Source: Patescibacteria group bacterium (GTDB taxonomy: Bacteria > Patescibacteriota > Minisyncoccia > Moranbacterales > UBA2206). Taken from it: DNA of 42,456 nt. The position numbers and the translations under genes were made by a program. Shown piece after piece: positions 1-8,141 of this stretch (positions within the stretch are counted from its first letter, which is position 1; every line of letters starts with the position of its first letter). The stretch covers positions 1-42,456 of the forward strand of contig JAKLFF010000006.1 in NCBI GenBank assembly GCA_022711335.1, read 5' to 3'. Under the pieces are notes generated by a model that was given only the letters and a program-made list of their open reading frames with translations, was not told where the DNA came from and ran no database searches.

Positions 1-51
1 TCCTTAAATGGAAAAACACCAAATGAAATGTTAAAAATACTAACTATCTAA
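1..51 (+). pseudogene. C-terminal end of an IS transposase (cut by window edge)
   Basis: Frame 1 reads SLNGKTPNEMLKILTI and stops at 49-51. A Leu-Asn-x-Lys-Thr-Pro-x-Glu stretch close to the C-terminus is typical of rve-type (DDE integrase core) transposases of the IS3/IS481 kind. Only 16 residues are visible, so whether the gene is intact upstream, and its exact family, cannot be told. The terminal-repeat-like sequence right after the stop supports the reading. Confidence 0.5.
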
Positions 52-75
52 TGCGACAAATGTCTGTGTACAAAA
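52..75 (+). mobile_element. Probable terminal repeat of the insertion sequence
   Basis: Directly after the transposase stop is GCGACAAATGTCTGTGTACA (53-72). It contains a small palindrome (GACAAATGTC) and is placed where the right end of an IS would be. The matching left end lies outside the window, so this is inference from position. The promoter of the next gene starts about 10 bp further on. Confidence 0.4.
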
Positions 76-84
76 CAATTTCGG

Positions 85-113
85 ATGACATAATTTCAAT
101 TACGGGTTAAAAT
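85..113 (+). promoter_or_regulatory. Promoter of the first glycosyltransferase; likely leaderless
   Basis: ATGACA (85-90, 5/6 match to TTGACA), a 17-nt spacer and TAAAAT (108-113). The start codon at 120 is 6 nt after the -10 hexamer, where transcription itself would begin, and there is no SD. The mRNA is therefore predicted to be leaderless. Confidence 0.6.
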
Positions 114-119
114 AAAGTC

Positions 120-1337
120 ATGGAAGACAAAAAAATAATAGTGGGAATAAACGCTTCTTTTTTAAGGAAGCAAAATACTGGCATTGGGCAAGTCACAACC
201 AACTTTCTACGAAAGTTGATAAACTCCAAATTCCAAATCTCAAATTCCAGGCATAATGAAATGGAATTTATTTTATATCTCGAAGAAGACTTGCCGAAAG
301 GATTTAAACTGCCGAAATATTTCACCAAAAAAGTTTTTTTGCCGTTCTGGAAACGGGATGATCTGATCCGAAAAATCTGGTGGGAAAAGTGTTTGCTGCC
401 AAAACGCGCCAAAAAAGACAATTGCGACGTATTTGTTAGCATGTATCAGTGCCCAACTATTTTTTCTAAGAGCGTAAAGCACCTGATGATCGTCCATGAC
501 ATTATCCCGAAATTATTTCCGGAATATCTTAATAATTCCAGAAAAAAGCATTATTGGAAGCTGACGGAAAAAGGCATAAAAAAGGCTGATAGAATAGTGG
601 CTGTTTCTAGGAGAACGGAAAAAGATTTAATCCAGCATCTTGGAATTTCTCCCATGAAAATCACGAATAGCTATATTGATATAGATGGGATATATAAAGA
701 AGAAGTTAGTGAGGAAAAAAATAAAAAATTGCTTAAAAAGTATAAGTTGAAACCAGGATATATTCTGGCTGGCGGGGGATATGAAGTGCGGAAAAATGTC
801 GAGGGGGCGATTCGAGCGTATAAGGAACTGGATTCCCGCCTGCCTACCGGACAGGCAGGCCTTCGCGGGAATGACAATCATTATAAAATGCCAAATTTAG
901 TTATCTATGGAAAACTTTTGCCACGGCTTGCGCCGTTGGCGACGGATGCGGAAAAATTAGTGAAAGAACTAAATCTGACAAAGCAAGTGAAGCTTTTGGA
1001 TATGGTCCCGCAGAAAGATATGCCGGCGCTGTTCAAAAATGCCATTATGTTTGTTTATCCTTCGCATTATGAAGGATTTGGCATGCCGATTTTGGAAGCC
1101 ATGAATACGGGAACGCCTGTGATTACTTCGAAAGTTTCTTCTCTCCCGGAGGTAGGCGGCGACAGCGTCCTGTATTGCCATCACGATGACGTAGAAGACA
1201 TTGCGATGGTGATGAAAAATGTTATGCTTAACAAAGATTTGCGCGAAACTCTTTCTGCGCGCGCCAAAGAAAGGGCCGGGCAATTTGACTGGAATAAATT
1301 TACGGAAAAAGTTTTGAATATAATTGAAAATTTGTGA
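120..1337 (+). CDS. GT4-family glycosyltransferase (GT-B fold)
   Basis: A 405-residue cytoplasmic enzyme predicted to move a sugar from a nucleotide-sugar donor to a growing surface glycan. The C-terminal half has the donor-site signature: GGGYEVRKN near residue 218, then SHYEGFGMPILEAM (315-328) with the E-x7-E motif, then GTPVITSKVSSLPEVGG. The N-terminal half has HDIIPKLFPEY and ADRIVAVS, usual in GT4 mannosyltransferase-like proteins. Residues around 238-252 (DSRLPTGQAGLRGND) are encoded by a palindromic repeat that has landed in frame, and NSKFQISNSR near residue 36 also looks repeat-derived. The TGA stop overlaps the GTG start of the next gene by 4 nt, so the two are coupled. The acceptor sugar cannot be deduced. 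Confidence 0.9.
   Translation: MEDKKIIVGINASFLRKQNTGIGQVTTNFLRKLINSKFQISNSRHNEMEFILYLEEDLPKGFKLPKYFTKKVFLPFWKRDDLIRKIWWEKCLLPKRAKKDNCDVFVSMYQCPTIFSKSVKHLMIVHDIIPKLFPEYLNNSRKKHYWKLTEKGIKKADRIVAVSRRTEKDLIQHLGISPMKITNSYIDIDGIYKEEVSEEKNKKLLKKYKLKPGYILAGGGYEVRKNVEGAIRAYKELDSRLPTGQAGLRGNDNHYKMPNLVIYGKLLPRLAPLATDAEKLVKELNLTKQVKLLDMVPQKDMPALFKNAIMFVYPSHYEGFGMPILEAMNTGTPVITSKVSSLPEVGGDSVLYCHHDDVEDIAMVMKNVMLNKDLRETLSARAKERAGQFDWNKFTEKVLNIIENL
831..875 (+). repeat. Palindromic repeat inserted in frame in a glycosyltransferase gene
   Basis: GATTCCCGCCTGCC at the left and GGCCTTCGCGGGAATGAC at the right form an outer stem (ATTCCCGC/GCGGGAAT) around CCTGCC/GGCAGG. The 45 bp are a multiple of three without a stop and add 15 residues to the enzyme between two conserved parts. 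Related copies lie at 24400-24465, 32659-32737 and 33041-33087. Confidence 0.85.
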
Positions 1338-3007
1338 TAGAAAAAATCCAACAGTTTATTAATAATCTGAATAAAACAAAGCTTTATTTAATTCTGGCCA
1401 ATATTTTGCTGGTGGCGGTTTTGATAATTCTCAATAATTTGAAAATAATTCCTCTCCGCTCTGGAGATTTTATTTTTTTCGTGGTTCTAACTTTAGCTTT
1501 TGCGCTTTTTCGTCCCGGATGGGCATTTTTGTTTTTTGTCGGCACTATCATGCTGGAAAATATAAATCTGGTACCGGTTAATTTTGGAATTGCAATCCGG
1601 CCGTATCAGCTGCTCGGGGCTTTAATACTACTGGCGGTCGCAATCAGGTTTTTCTCGAAAAAATTGTATTTCAAGCTTCCAAGGTTTGAATGGCAGGATT
1701 ATACGCTACTGCTAGTGGTATTTTCCGGATTTCTAAGCATAACTGGCGCTTCGGACAAAATCACCAGTTTGAAACTAGCTATAATTTTCGCGACATTTTT
1801 CGCCTTATATTATCTGGTGCGAATCTATATTCAAAATAGCGAGGATCTTAAAAAAGTTATCCCGTTTTTTATAAGTTCGGGAATTGTGGTGATTTTTTAT
1901 GGAATCTGGCAGAATTGGCGCTTCATGCACAATCTGGCTAATTTTGAAACGATGCCAGGAAGGCCGAATTCTGTTTTTGCGGAGGCGGATTGGCTGGGAA
2001 TGTTTATTGTATTATTTATAAGTGTTATTTATGTTTTTATTTATACAATTTACAATTTACAATTTACAATTTACAATCAAAATTCCAATGACAAATTTCC
2101 GATGTCGGATCAATTTCAAAATCCAAATTTTAAAGTTGTTAATTACAAATTACTAGTTACAACATTATTCTTGTACTTTCTCCTTACACTTTCTCTTGCT
2201 CTTCTAGTTCTCACCGTTTCCCGCTCGTCCTGGCTTGGAGCATTCTTTTCCACAATTGTATTTTTATGGGCGGTTCTAACTAATTTAAAATTGAAAGATT
2301 GGCAGTGGAAGCAAGCGGCTAAAATAACGCTGGGAATTGTTGGATCGCTTGTGATAAGCGTTGCAATCGTTTATGCCTTCAATCTGACTAATTTCCAATT
2401 AGCCAACCGAGTTCAAAGTACCGGAACGGGACTGCAAAAAATAACGGTAAGCTGCAGCGTAATGGATTGTGATTGCATAAATCAGGGCTTGTTAAAACCG
2501 GATAGCGTAATAAATAGTTCTGATGAACTCGAGAGCTATGGATGCAGGCATATAAATCTGGAAGACATCGAAAATGAAAAATCTCAGGGAAAAAATGTGA
2601 TGGAAATTTACCGACAAGATCCAAACATTCAGACTAGAAGCGAAATTTATAAAAAGTCATGGAACGAAATAAAAAACCACCCGCTGCTCGGAATCGGATG
2701 GGGAAGTATTAATAATGTTTTGGGCAAGGACGAACGGGGAACTGGTCTTAATTCTTCCAATATTTTTTTGGAAGTTTGGCTGGGTGCAGGAATCGTTGGA
2801 TTTCTAGCTTTTCTGGTTTTCTGGTTTTATCTGATATTCAACGCGGCCAGGAATTTTTATTCCAGCGACGATGATTTGCAAAAAGCAATTTTCCTGTTTA
2901 TTATGGTTGCCTGGTTCGGACTAACTATCGCAAATCTGTTCAATGCTGGAATATTACTTGGATTTTTGTGGATTTGGATGGGGACAGCAACGATAAAAAA
3001 AGCCTAA
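1334..3007 (+). CDS. O-antigen ligase/polymerase (WaaL/Wzy-like) membrane protein
   Basis: A 557-residue protein with about ten or more hydrophobic segments, a large loop after residue 360 and the motif HPLLGIGWGSINN near residue 452. This matches the Wzy_C/O-antigen ligase superfamily, which joins or polymerises lipid-linked glycans on the outer face of the membrane. It starts with GTG inside the previous gene's stop and sits between glycosyltransferase genes. Residues from about 238 to 275 (YNLQFTIYNQNSN onwards) are low-complexity, not membrane-like, and include a 7-bp tandem repeat. The extracytoplasmic loop has several Cys (CSVMDCDC) that could form disulfides. Whether it acts as ligase or polymerase is undecided. 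Confidence 0.8.
   Translation: MIEKIQQFINNLNKTKLYLILANILLVAVLIILNNLKIIPLRSGDFIFFVVLTLAFALFRPGWAFLFFVGTIMLENINLVPVNFGIAIRPYQLLGALILLAVAIRFFSKKLYFKLPRFEWQDYTLLLVVFSGFLSITGASDKITSLKLAIIFATFFALYYLVRIYIQNSEDLKKVIPFFISSGIVVIFYGIWQNWRFMHNLANFETMPGRPNSVFAEADWLGMFIVLFISVIYVFIYTIYNLQFTIYNQNSNDKFPMSDQFQNPNFKVVNYKLLVTTLFLYFLLTLSLALLVLTVSRSSWLGAFFSTIVFLWAVLTNLKLKDWQWKQAAKITLGIVGSLVISVAIVYAFNLTNFQLANRVQSTGTGLQKITVSCSVMDCDCINQGLLKPDSVINSSDELESYGCRHINLEDIENEKSQGKNVMEIYRQDPNIQTRSEIYKKSWNEIKNHPLLGIGWGSINNVLGKDERGTGLNSSNIFLEVWLGAGIVGFLAFLVFWFYLIFNAARNFYSSDDDLQKAIFLFIMVAWFGLTIANLFNAGILLGFLWIWMGTATIKKA
2045..2077 (+). repeat. 7-bp tandem repeat (ACAATTT)4.7 inside the polymerase gene
   Basis: Four complete ACAATTT units followed by ACAAT. 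The unit is not a multiple of three, so gain or loss of one unit would shift the reading frame of the membrane protein. The words are the same as those of the A+T-rich intergenic palindromes elsewhere in the window, which suggests the insert came from one of them. Confidence 0.9.
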
Positions 3008-3023
3008 GCCTTAGGGCTTAGGC
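3002..3023 (-). terminator. Intrinsic terminator of the minus-strand microgene
   Basis: Perfect 9-bp stem GCCTAAGCC/GGCTTAGGC with a 4-nt loop. Read on the minus strand it is followed by a run of T (2994-3001 on plus). It overlaps the last codon of the microgene and lies against the stop of the convergent polymerase gene, so it may end both transcripts. Confidence 0.75.
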
Positions 3024-3185
3024 GACCAAAGCGAGAAGACAAGGTATCTCGCCTGGATTGTCAGAAGGGAAATAAAGCGGTTTTTCTTCCTCGTGTTCAG
3101 ATTTGCAGTATCCACCACAATCCTCACATAAGGAAAAGCTATAAAAAAGCCGAAACAGACAATTGGTTGGTGCATCCTCTCTCAT
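3018..3185 (-). CDS. Cys-rich microprotein of unknown function (55 aa)
   Basis: Starts at the ATG at 3185-3183 behind a strong SD (AAGGAGGGTTATA-ATG) and reads MREDAPTNCLFRLFYS... to a TAA at 3018. Cys at residues 9, 20, 23, 27 and 49 include a CEDCGGYC cluster that could bind a metal. The family is not recognised. Support for a real gene comes from the SD, an open frame filling the whole gap, and a perfect intrinsic terminator exactly at its end. It runs opposite to the surrounding polysaccharide genes. Confidence 0.65.
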   Translation of the reverse strand: MREDAPTNCLFRLFYSFSLCEDCGGYCKSEHEEEKPLYFPSDNPGEIPCLLALVA

Positions 3186-3254
3186 TATAACCCTCCTTGA
3201 TTATAAATAATTTTCACCGAAACCAGCTAGGTATCATACTATTTAAAATCAATT

Positions 3255-4397
3255 ATGTCAACTATCGGCATAGACATGCGAAATATCGGAAAAAAAAGAA
3301 CTGGCGATGAGGCGGTGTTCTTTAATTTGGTAAAGAACTTGGCTGAAATCGACAATTCCAATGAATATGAACTCCTAACTGATATTGTTGATGAAAATGT
3401 TTTGTGCGGGATAAAAAACAGCCTAAATATAGAAAACAAACCTAATTTCAACCTGACATCTCTCGAAACAGCCAACAGGTTTGTCTGGAATTTTTGGACT
3501 TTGCCAAAATATGCGAGAAAAAAACATTTGGACATTTATTTGACCCAGTACATAACGCCATTTTTCATTCCCAGAACCACTAAAATTATTACGATTATTC
3601 ATGACATTTCTTTCAATTTCTATCCGCAATTTATAAAATGGAGAGATTTATTTTTTCTTAAGCTGCTAATTCCGTTAAGCCTCCGGCGGGCGGATAAAAT
3701 TGTCGGCGTTTCTAAATTTACGCATGATGAAATAATAAAATACTATAAAATAGATCCGCAAAAAGTTGATTGGATCCACAATGCGGTTTCGGAAGATTTC
3801 ATGGTGCAAGACGTATCAGAAGAAAAAATAAAAGCGGTGAAAGAAAAATATAATTTGCCGGAAAAATTTATTTTATATCTGGGAACGCTTCAGCCGAGAA
3901 AAAATATTGTGGCTTTGCTGGAAGCGTACAATTTAGCTCGGCCGGAAATGGAAGAAATGAAGCTGGTTATTGCAGGCGGGAAAGGGCACAACTTCGACAA
4001 AAATATAGAAAAATTTATAAAAAAATATAAGCTGGAAAAAAATATAATAATGCCCGGATTTATTGACGAGGAAGATAAAGCGGCCGTTATGAAAGCGGCC
4101 CAGCTTTTTGTTTTTCCTTCTTTTTATGAAGGTTTTGGAATCCCGATCCTGGAAGCTATGTCAGCCGGCGTTCCGGTAATTGCTTCCGATATTCCTCCGC
4201 ATCGGGAAATTGCCGGCAAAGCGGTTTTGTTTTTTAATCCCAATATTCCGGGGGAGCTTTCGCAAAAAATATCGGAAATCATGAATAGTTCTGTTTTGAG
4301 AGAAAATTTGGCGGCCGAAGGATTAAAGCAAGCGGAGAAGTTTTCTTGGAAGAGGACAGCTGAAAAAATGGCTGAAATTTTTAAAAGGTTAAAATGA
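3255..4397 (+). CDS. GT4-family glycosyltransferase (GT-B fold)
   Basis: A 380-residue enzyme related to the one at 120-1337. It carries HDISFNFYPQF, ADKIVGVSKFT, LYLGTLQPRKNI and SFYEGFGIPILEAMSAGVPVIASDIPPHREIAG. The EGFGIPILE E-x7-E motif and the GT4 overall order are clear. It is probably the second mannosyltransferase-like enzyme of the glycan pathway. A TAAAAT box ends 5 nt before the ATG, but no good -35 was found. No SD is visible. Acceptor and donor are not predictable from sequence alone. Confidence 0.9.
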   Translation: MSTIGIDMRNIGKKRTGDEAVFFNLVKNLAEIDNSNEYELLTDIVDENVLCGIKNSLNIENKPNFNLTSLETANRFVWNFWTLPKYARKKHLDIYLTQYITPFFIPRTTKIITIIHDISFNFYPQFIKWRDLFFLKLLIPLSLRRADKIVGVSKFTHDEIIKYYKIDPQKVDWIHNAVSEDFMVQDVSEEKIKAVKEKYNLPEKFILYLGTLQPRKNIVALLEAYNLARPEMEEMKLVIAGGKGHNFDKNIEKFIKKYKLEKNIIMPGFIDEEDKAAVMKAAQLFVFPSFYEGFGIPILEAMSAGVPVIASDIPPHREIAGKAVLFFNPNIPGELSQKISEIMNSSVLRENLAAEGLKQAEKFSWKRTAEKMAEIFKRLK

Positions 4398-4455
4398 ATT
4401 TCGGATTGCGCCGGTCTAAGTAAAAAAGCAGTATAGTTGGTATAGACTTTTCAAA

Positions 4456-4483
4456 TTGACAAACGCCATAAATGAATTAAAAT
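4456..4483 (+). promoter_or_regulatory. Promoter upstream of the LCP gene
   Basis: TTGACA (4456-4461), a 16-nt spacer and TAAAAT (4478-4483). The 75-nt leader that follows contains the stem-loop AAACAT-CGTTC-ATGTTT and a possible longer pairing of AAACGCCAT (4461-4469) with ATGGCGGTTT. Confidence 0.6.
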
Positions 4484-4557
4484 GTAAACATCGTTCATGT
4501 TTCATGGGCGATGGCGGTTTTTGTAAAAAATAAATAATTCAATAATTTTTTTATTTT

Positions 4558-5760
4558 ATGGCATATATGCAAAATGACTCAATGGGAGAGGTAAAATTTT
4601 ATAAGAAAAAATGGTTTAAGGTTTTACTCGCCCTCGTTTTTATTTTAGTTGTCGGAGGCGTTTTTTTTGCTTGGAAAACCGGAATGATTCTTACGAAGAT
4701 TTCGAAGGGCGGACTATTGTCCAGCATCGTTCATAATATTCCCGGGGTAAAAGATGAACTTAAGGGAGAATCAGAAGGAAGAATCAATATTGTTCTTCTT
4801 GGAATGAGGGGGGAAGGAGTGGAGGGAGGAGGCCTTTTGGCTGATACTATAATGGTTATCAGCGTAAAGCCAGCAGAGAACAAAGCATCGATAATTTCCG
4901 TTCCCCGCGATTTATATGTGACAGTTCCCGGAACCCAGGATAAGCAAAAAATAAATGCCGTGCATGCTTATGGAGAGGAAAAGGGGAAAGGTAAGGGGCT
5001 GGAAGCAATGAAGACAGTTCTTGGCGAAGTTACGGGCCTTCCAATTCATTATGCGGCCAGCATTAATTTTGCCGGATTTACGGATCTGATTGAAGCGATT
5101 GGCGGAATCGATATCGTTTTAGAGACGCCATTTTCCGAAGGGGCGCAATTCCATGAACCTAAGGTTTGCGATTCTTACGTATACACTGTTCCAGCAAAGG
5201 ATCCAAAGACAAAAATCCAGCTTTACGAGAATAAATATTATGTAAGGAAAAACGGCACCAGATATGTGGCAAAATCTTATCCGCTTTGCTACAACAAGGA
5301 TGAGGAATGCAACGGTATATTCAGTCTTCAAGCTGGCAATAACCATCTTGACGGAAAAACATCGCTCTGTTATGCCAGAGCCAGATTCCAATCTAGCGAC
5401 TTCGAAAGGGCAAAAAGACAGCAGGTTATCATACAGGCAGTGAAAGATAAGATGACGAGCGCTGGAACTCTTTCTGATTTTTCAAAAATTAACGGAATTT
5501 TGGATAGTTTGGGAGATAACGTCAGGACGGATATGCGCCTTTGGGAAATGCAAAAATTCTATGATATTTATAAGCAAATTCCTAATCCAGAAATCCATTC
5601 AAGGGTGTTGGAGGATTCAGAAGAAGGGTTTTTGTATTATCCTGGAGAAAGCGCGGCTGGATATATTCTTCTGCCGAGGGGAGATAATTATGATAAGATC
5701 CATGACATGGCCCAAAATATCTTCACTATAGCGGCCCAAAGCGATATAAAACCGAAATAA
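4558..5760 (+). CDS. LytR-CpsA-Psr (LCP) family envelope glycopolymer ligase
   Basis: A 400-residue protein with one N-terminal membrane segment (about 22-43) and an extracytoplasmic LCP domain. LCP enzymes attach lipid-linked glycopolymers to the cell wall. The conserved parts are visible: INIVLLGMRGEG...LADTIMVISV, the Arg of SVPRDLYV, INFAGFTDLIEAIGGIDI and the late YARARFQSSDFERAKRQQ motif with its Arg residues. Several Met codons occur near the start; the first is used here because no SD decides. It lies among glycosyltransferase genes, and its stop touches the start of the next gene, so it is likely the final attachment step of this locus. Confidence 0.9.
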   Translation: MAYMQNDSMGEVKFYKKKWFKVLLALVFILVVGGVFFAWKTGMILTKISKGGLLSSIVHNIPGVKDELKGESEGRINIVLLGMRGEGVEGGGLLADTIMVISVKPAENKASIISVPRDLYVTVPGTQDKQKINAVHAYGEEKGKGKGLEAMKTVLGEVTGLPIHYAASINFAGFTDLIEAIGGIDIVLETPFSEGAQFHEPKVCDSYVYTVPAKDPKTKIQLYENKYYVRKNGTRYVAKSYPLCYNKDEECNGIFSLQAGNNHLDGKTSLCYARARFQSSDFERAKRQQVIIQAVKDKMTSAGTLSDFSKINGILDSLGDNVRTDMRLWEMQKFYDIYKQIPNPEIHSRVLEDSEEGFLYYPGESAAGYILLPRGDNYDKIHDMAQNIFTIAAQSDIKPK

Positions 5761-6570
5761 ATGGAGCTTTCCATTATTATTACCAAATATAAGAATCCGG
5801 AAATGCTTCGGGTGTGCATCGATTCCGTTAAAAAAAACATAAACCTTTATGATTATGAAATTATAGTTGCGGATAGCGAAACGGAAGAGGAAACTGAAAT
5901 GATGATGAGGGAAGATTATCCGGAAATAAAATATATCCCTTCAAAAGAGAATATCGGCTTTGAAGGAACGGTTAAAAATGGATATGGAAAAAGCAAGGGA
6001 AAATATATTTTAATTCTCAATCACGATATTATAGCCAAAAAAAATTCTATAGAAAAAATTTTGGATTATATGAAAAGTAATTCAGATGTTGGCTTGTGCG
6101 GGCCGAAGCTTCTAAATTTTAATGAAAGTATGCAGCCTTCGTGCTTTCGTTTCTATACTCTCCTTACGATAATTTATAGAAGAACATTTTTGGGCAGGCT
6201 TAGTTTTGCCAAAAAGCGCTTGGATGAATTTTTGATGAAGGATTTTGATCATAAAAGCACAAAAGAAGTGGACTGGCTTATGGGCTCGGCGCTTATGACA
6301 AAAAGAAGCGCAATTCAAAAAGTCGGCCTCATGGACAGCCGTTTTAGGCTATATTTTGAAGATGTAGACTGGTGCCGAAGATTTTGGGAAAGCGGTTACA
6401 AAGTTATTTATTATCCTGATGCCAAAATGTATCATTATCACGGCCGGGGTTCAGCGGGAAAAAACATGTTTAAAGCGCTTATTTCCAATCGTTTGACTTG
6501 GATCCATATCTTAAGCGGAACAAAATATTTTATAAAATACGCCGGAAAGCCTTTGCCGAGACATAACTAA
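5761..6570 (+). CDS. GT2-family glycosyltransferase (rhamnosyltransferase-like)
   Basis: A 269-residue GT-A enzyme. ELSIIITKYKNPEMLRVCIDSV is the usual N-terminal strand, ENIGFEG and LILNHDI hold the nucleotide/metal site, and WLMGSALMTKRSA...RLYFEDVDWCRRFWESGY is the acceptor-side block with the ED catalytic-base motif. This matches the WbbL-like rhamnosyltransferase branch of GT2, though the sugar is uncertain. The ATG follows the LCP stop with no gap, so the two are co-translated. Confidence 0.9.
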   Translation: MELSIIITKYKNPEMLRVCIDSVKKNINLYDYEIIVADSETEEETEMMMREDYPEIKYIPSKENIGFEGTVKNGYGKSKGKYILILNHDIIAKKNSIEKILDYMKSNSDVGLCGPKLLNFNESMQPSCFRFYTLLTIIYRRTFLGRLSFAKKRLDEFLMKDFDHKSTKEVDWLMGSALMTKRSAIQKVGLMDSRFRLYFEDVDWCRRFWESGYKVIYYPDAKMYHYHGRGSAGKNMFKALISNRLTWIHILSGTKYFIKYAGKPLPRHN

Positions 6571-6591
6571 AACTAAGAGAAAAGATACAAA

Positions 6592-7905
6592 ATGCAGGAA
6601 GAAAACCAAAATGAAATAATTTCCCCGATGCCGGATAATAATTTTGAAAAGGAAGAAATGAAAAAAAACAGGAAGCTTTTTAATAGGGCAGTGGCTTTTT
6701 TCACCTTTGTTTTTTTGCTTTACGGCAGTTTTTTTATCGGATACAAGCAAGGAGAGAAAAAAGTGTCTTCCGAGGCAGCGGAAAAAACCATTCCGATAAA
6801 TCAGGCTTATGTCGACAACAAGCTTCCGTCTGCCGATAAAAAAATAGACTTTTCCTTATTTTGGAAAGTCTGGGATCTGGTTAGAGAAAAGCATATTAAC
6901 AAAAATGTTCTGGACGCCCAAAAAATGATATACGGAGCGATTAATGGAATGCTGCGGGCTACAGATGATCCCTATTCGTATTTTTTTGATCCCAGGGAAA
7001 GCAAATCATTTTCTCAGGATATTGAAGGAAGTTTCGAAGGCATTGGAGCGGAACTTGGGATAAAAGATAACATTTTAACTGTAGTGGCGCCCCTCGAAGG
7101 ATCTCCGGCGCAAAAAGCCGGCTTAATGGCCGGGGATAAAATACTCAAAATTGGCGGAAAAGTTTCTTCCGATATGGCAATTGATGAAGCGGTTGACGCA
7201 GTCAGAGGGAAGAAAGGTACAGAAGTCAATCTCACGATATTGCGTGCGGGAGAGCAGGAAACAAGGGAAATTTCCATCATTCGCGATGTCATTGAAATAA
7301 AAAGCGTCAAATTTGAGTTCAGAGAGAACGATATCGCTTATTTGAAAATAATCAAATTTGGAGAAAATACTTCGAAAGAATTCAACGACGCGGTAAACCA
7401 AATTATTTCCAAAAAATCAAAAGGAATAATACTTGATCTTCGAAATAATCCCGGAGGGCTGTTGGACGAAGCTATCAAAGTAGCCGGGAAAATGCTTCCT
7501 AAAGAAAGCGTAGTCGTGTTTGAAGAAAATAGCGAAGGAGAAAAAGAAAGCTTGAAGACTGCCGGGGGAGACAAATTAAGCGGAATTCCGACAGTTGTTC
7601 TCATAAACGAAGGAAGCGCCAGCGCTTCGGAAATTCTGGCGGGAGCGCTTCATGACGACCAGAATATAACTTTAATCGGAAAAAAATCTTTTGGAAAAGG
7701 AACAGTCCAGGAACTTATCAAACTTTCCGGAAATTCTTCAGTGAAAATTACAGTGGCTAAATGGCTGACTCCCAAAGGCGATTACATTATGGAAAAGGGA
7801 ATTTCTCCGGATGTCGAGGTAGATTTAAATACAGATGATTACAATAATAACCGCGATCCCCAGCTGGACAAAGCCATGGAAGTTATCAGGGAGAAGATGA
7901 AATAA
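6592..7905 (+). CDS. S41A C-terminal processing protease (CtpA/Prc-like)
   Basis: A 437-residue protein anchored by one membrane segment (about 29-48), with an extracytoplasmic catalytic part. A PDZ domain (roughly 125-205) carries GSFEGIGAELG...GSPAQKAGLMAGDKILKI. The protease core has LDLRNNPGG, the nucleophile block GSASASE (Ser342/344/346) and SFGKG with Lys369 as general base. Such proteases trim C-terminal tails of secreted proteins. It follows the polysaccharide genes closely and may be co-transcribed with them. Confidence 0.93.
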   Translation: MQEENQNEIISPMPDNNFEKEEMKKNRKLFNRAVAFFTFVFLLYGSFFIGYKQGEKKVSSEAAEKTIPINQAYVDNKLPSADKKIDFSLFWKVWDLVREKHINKNVLDAQKMIYGAINGMLRATDDPYSYFFDPRESKSFSQDIEGSFEGIGAELGIKDNILTVVAPLEGSPAQKAGLMAGDKILKIGGKVSSDMAIDEAVDAVRGKKGTEVNLTILRAGEQETREISIIRDVIEIKSVKFEFRENDIAYLKIIKFGENTSKEFNDAVNQIISKKSKGIILDLRNNPGGLLDEAIKVAGKMLPKESVVVFEENSEGEKESLKTAGGDKLSGIPTVVLINEGSASASEILAGALHDDQNITLIGKKSFGKGTVQELIKLSGNSSVKITVAKWLTPKGDYIMEKGISPDVEVDLNTDDYNNNRDPQLDKAMEVIREKMK

Positions 7906-7917
7906 TTTAGCTTTATT

Positions 7918-8092
7918 AAGACTTAGCGCATCTGTCTCAAAATCATAAAAGCGACTGATGTGAGATCAAGTTAATTTTGTGCCTGTTTATCTGAAGCTAG
8001 AACCCGCAAAAAAAGCGACTGATATGAATAATTTTTCGTCAAACGCGCTAAGTCTTGCCTATATATAAAAGGCCTTTTGGGGCTTTTTTGTT
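7918..8092 (+). ncRNA. Candidate structured RNA between the protease and eno
   Basis: AAGACTTAGCGC (7918-7929) pairs perfectly with GCGCTAAGTCTT (8045-8056), closing a domain of about 140 nt. Inside are two near-identical words, AAAAGCGACTGATGTGA (7947-7963) and AAAAGCGACTGATATGA (8011-8027), exactly 64 nt apart. A stem-loop with a T run (8067-8090) follows. There is no plausible reading frame. The layout is that of a stand-alone RNA or an untranslated leader of eno. It does not match tmRNA, SRP RNA or RNase P RNA by eye. Confidence 0.4.
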
Positions 8093-8141
8093 TGTGTGAT
8101 ACAATTTAATCAAATGTAAATTCTAATAAAAACTAGGGCAT

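Noticed and set aside
2045-2077. CRISPR array
   Set aside because: The 7-bp units are contiguous with no spacers; no CRISPR-like repeat-spacer pattern was found anywhere in the window, and no cas gene.
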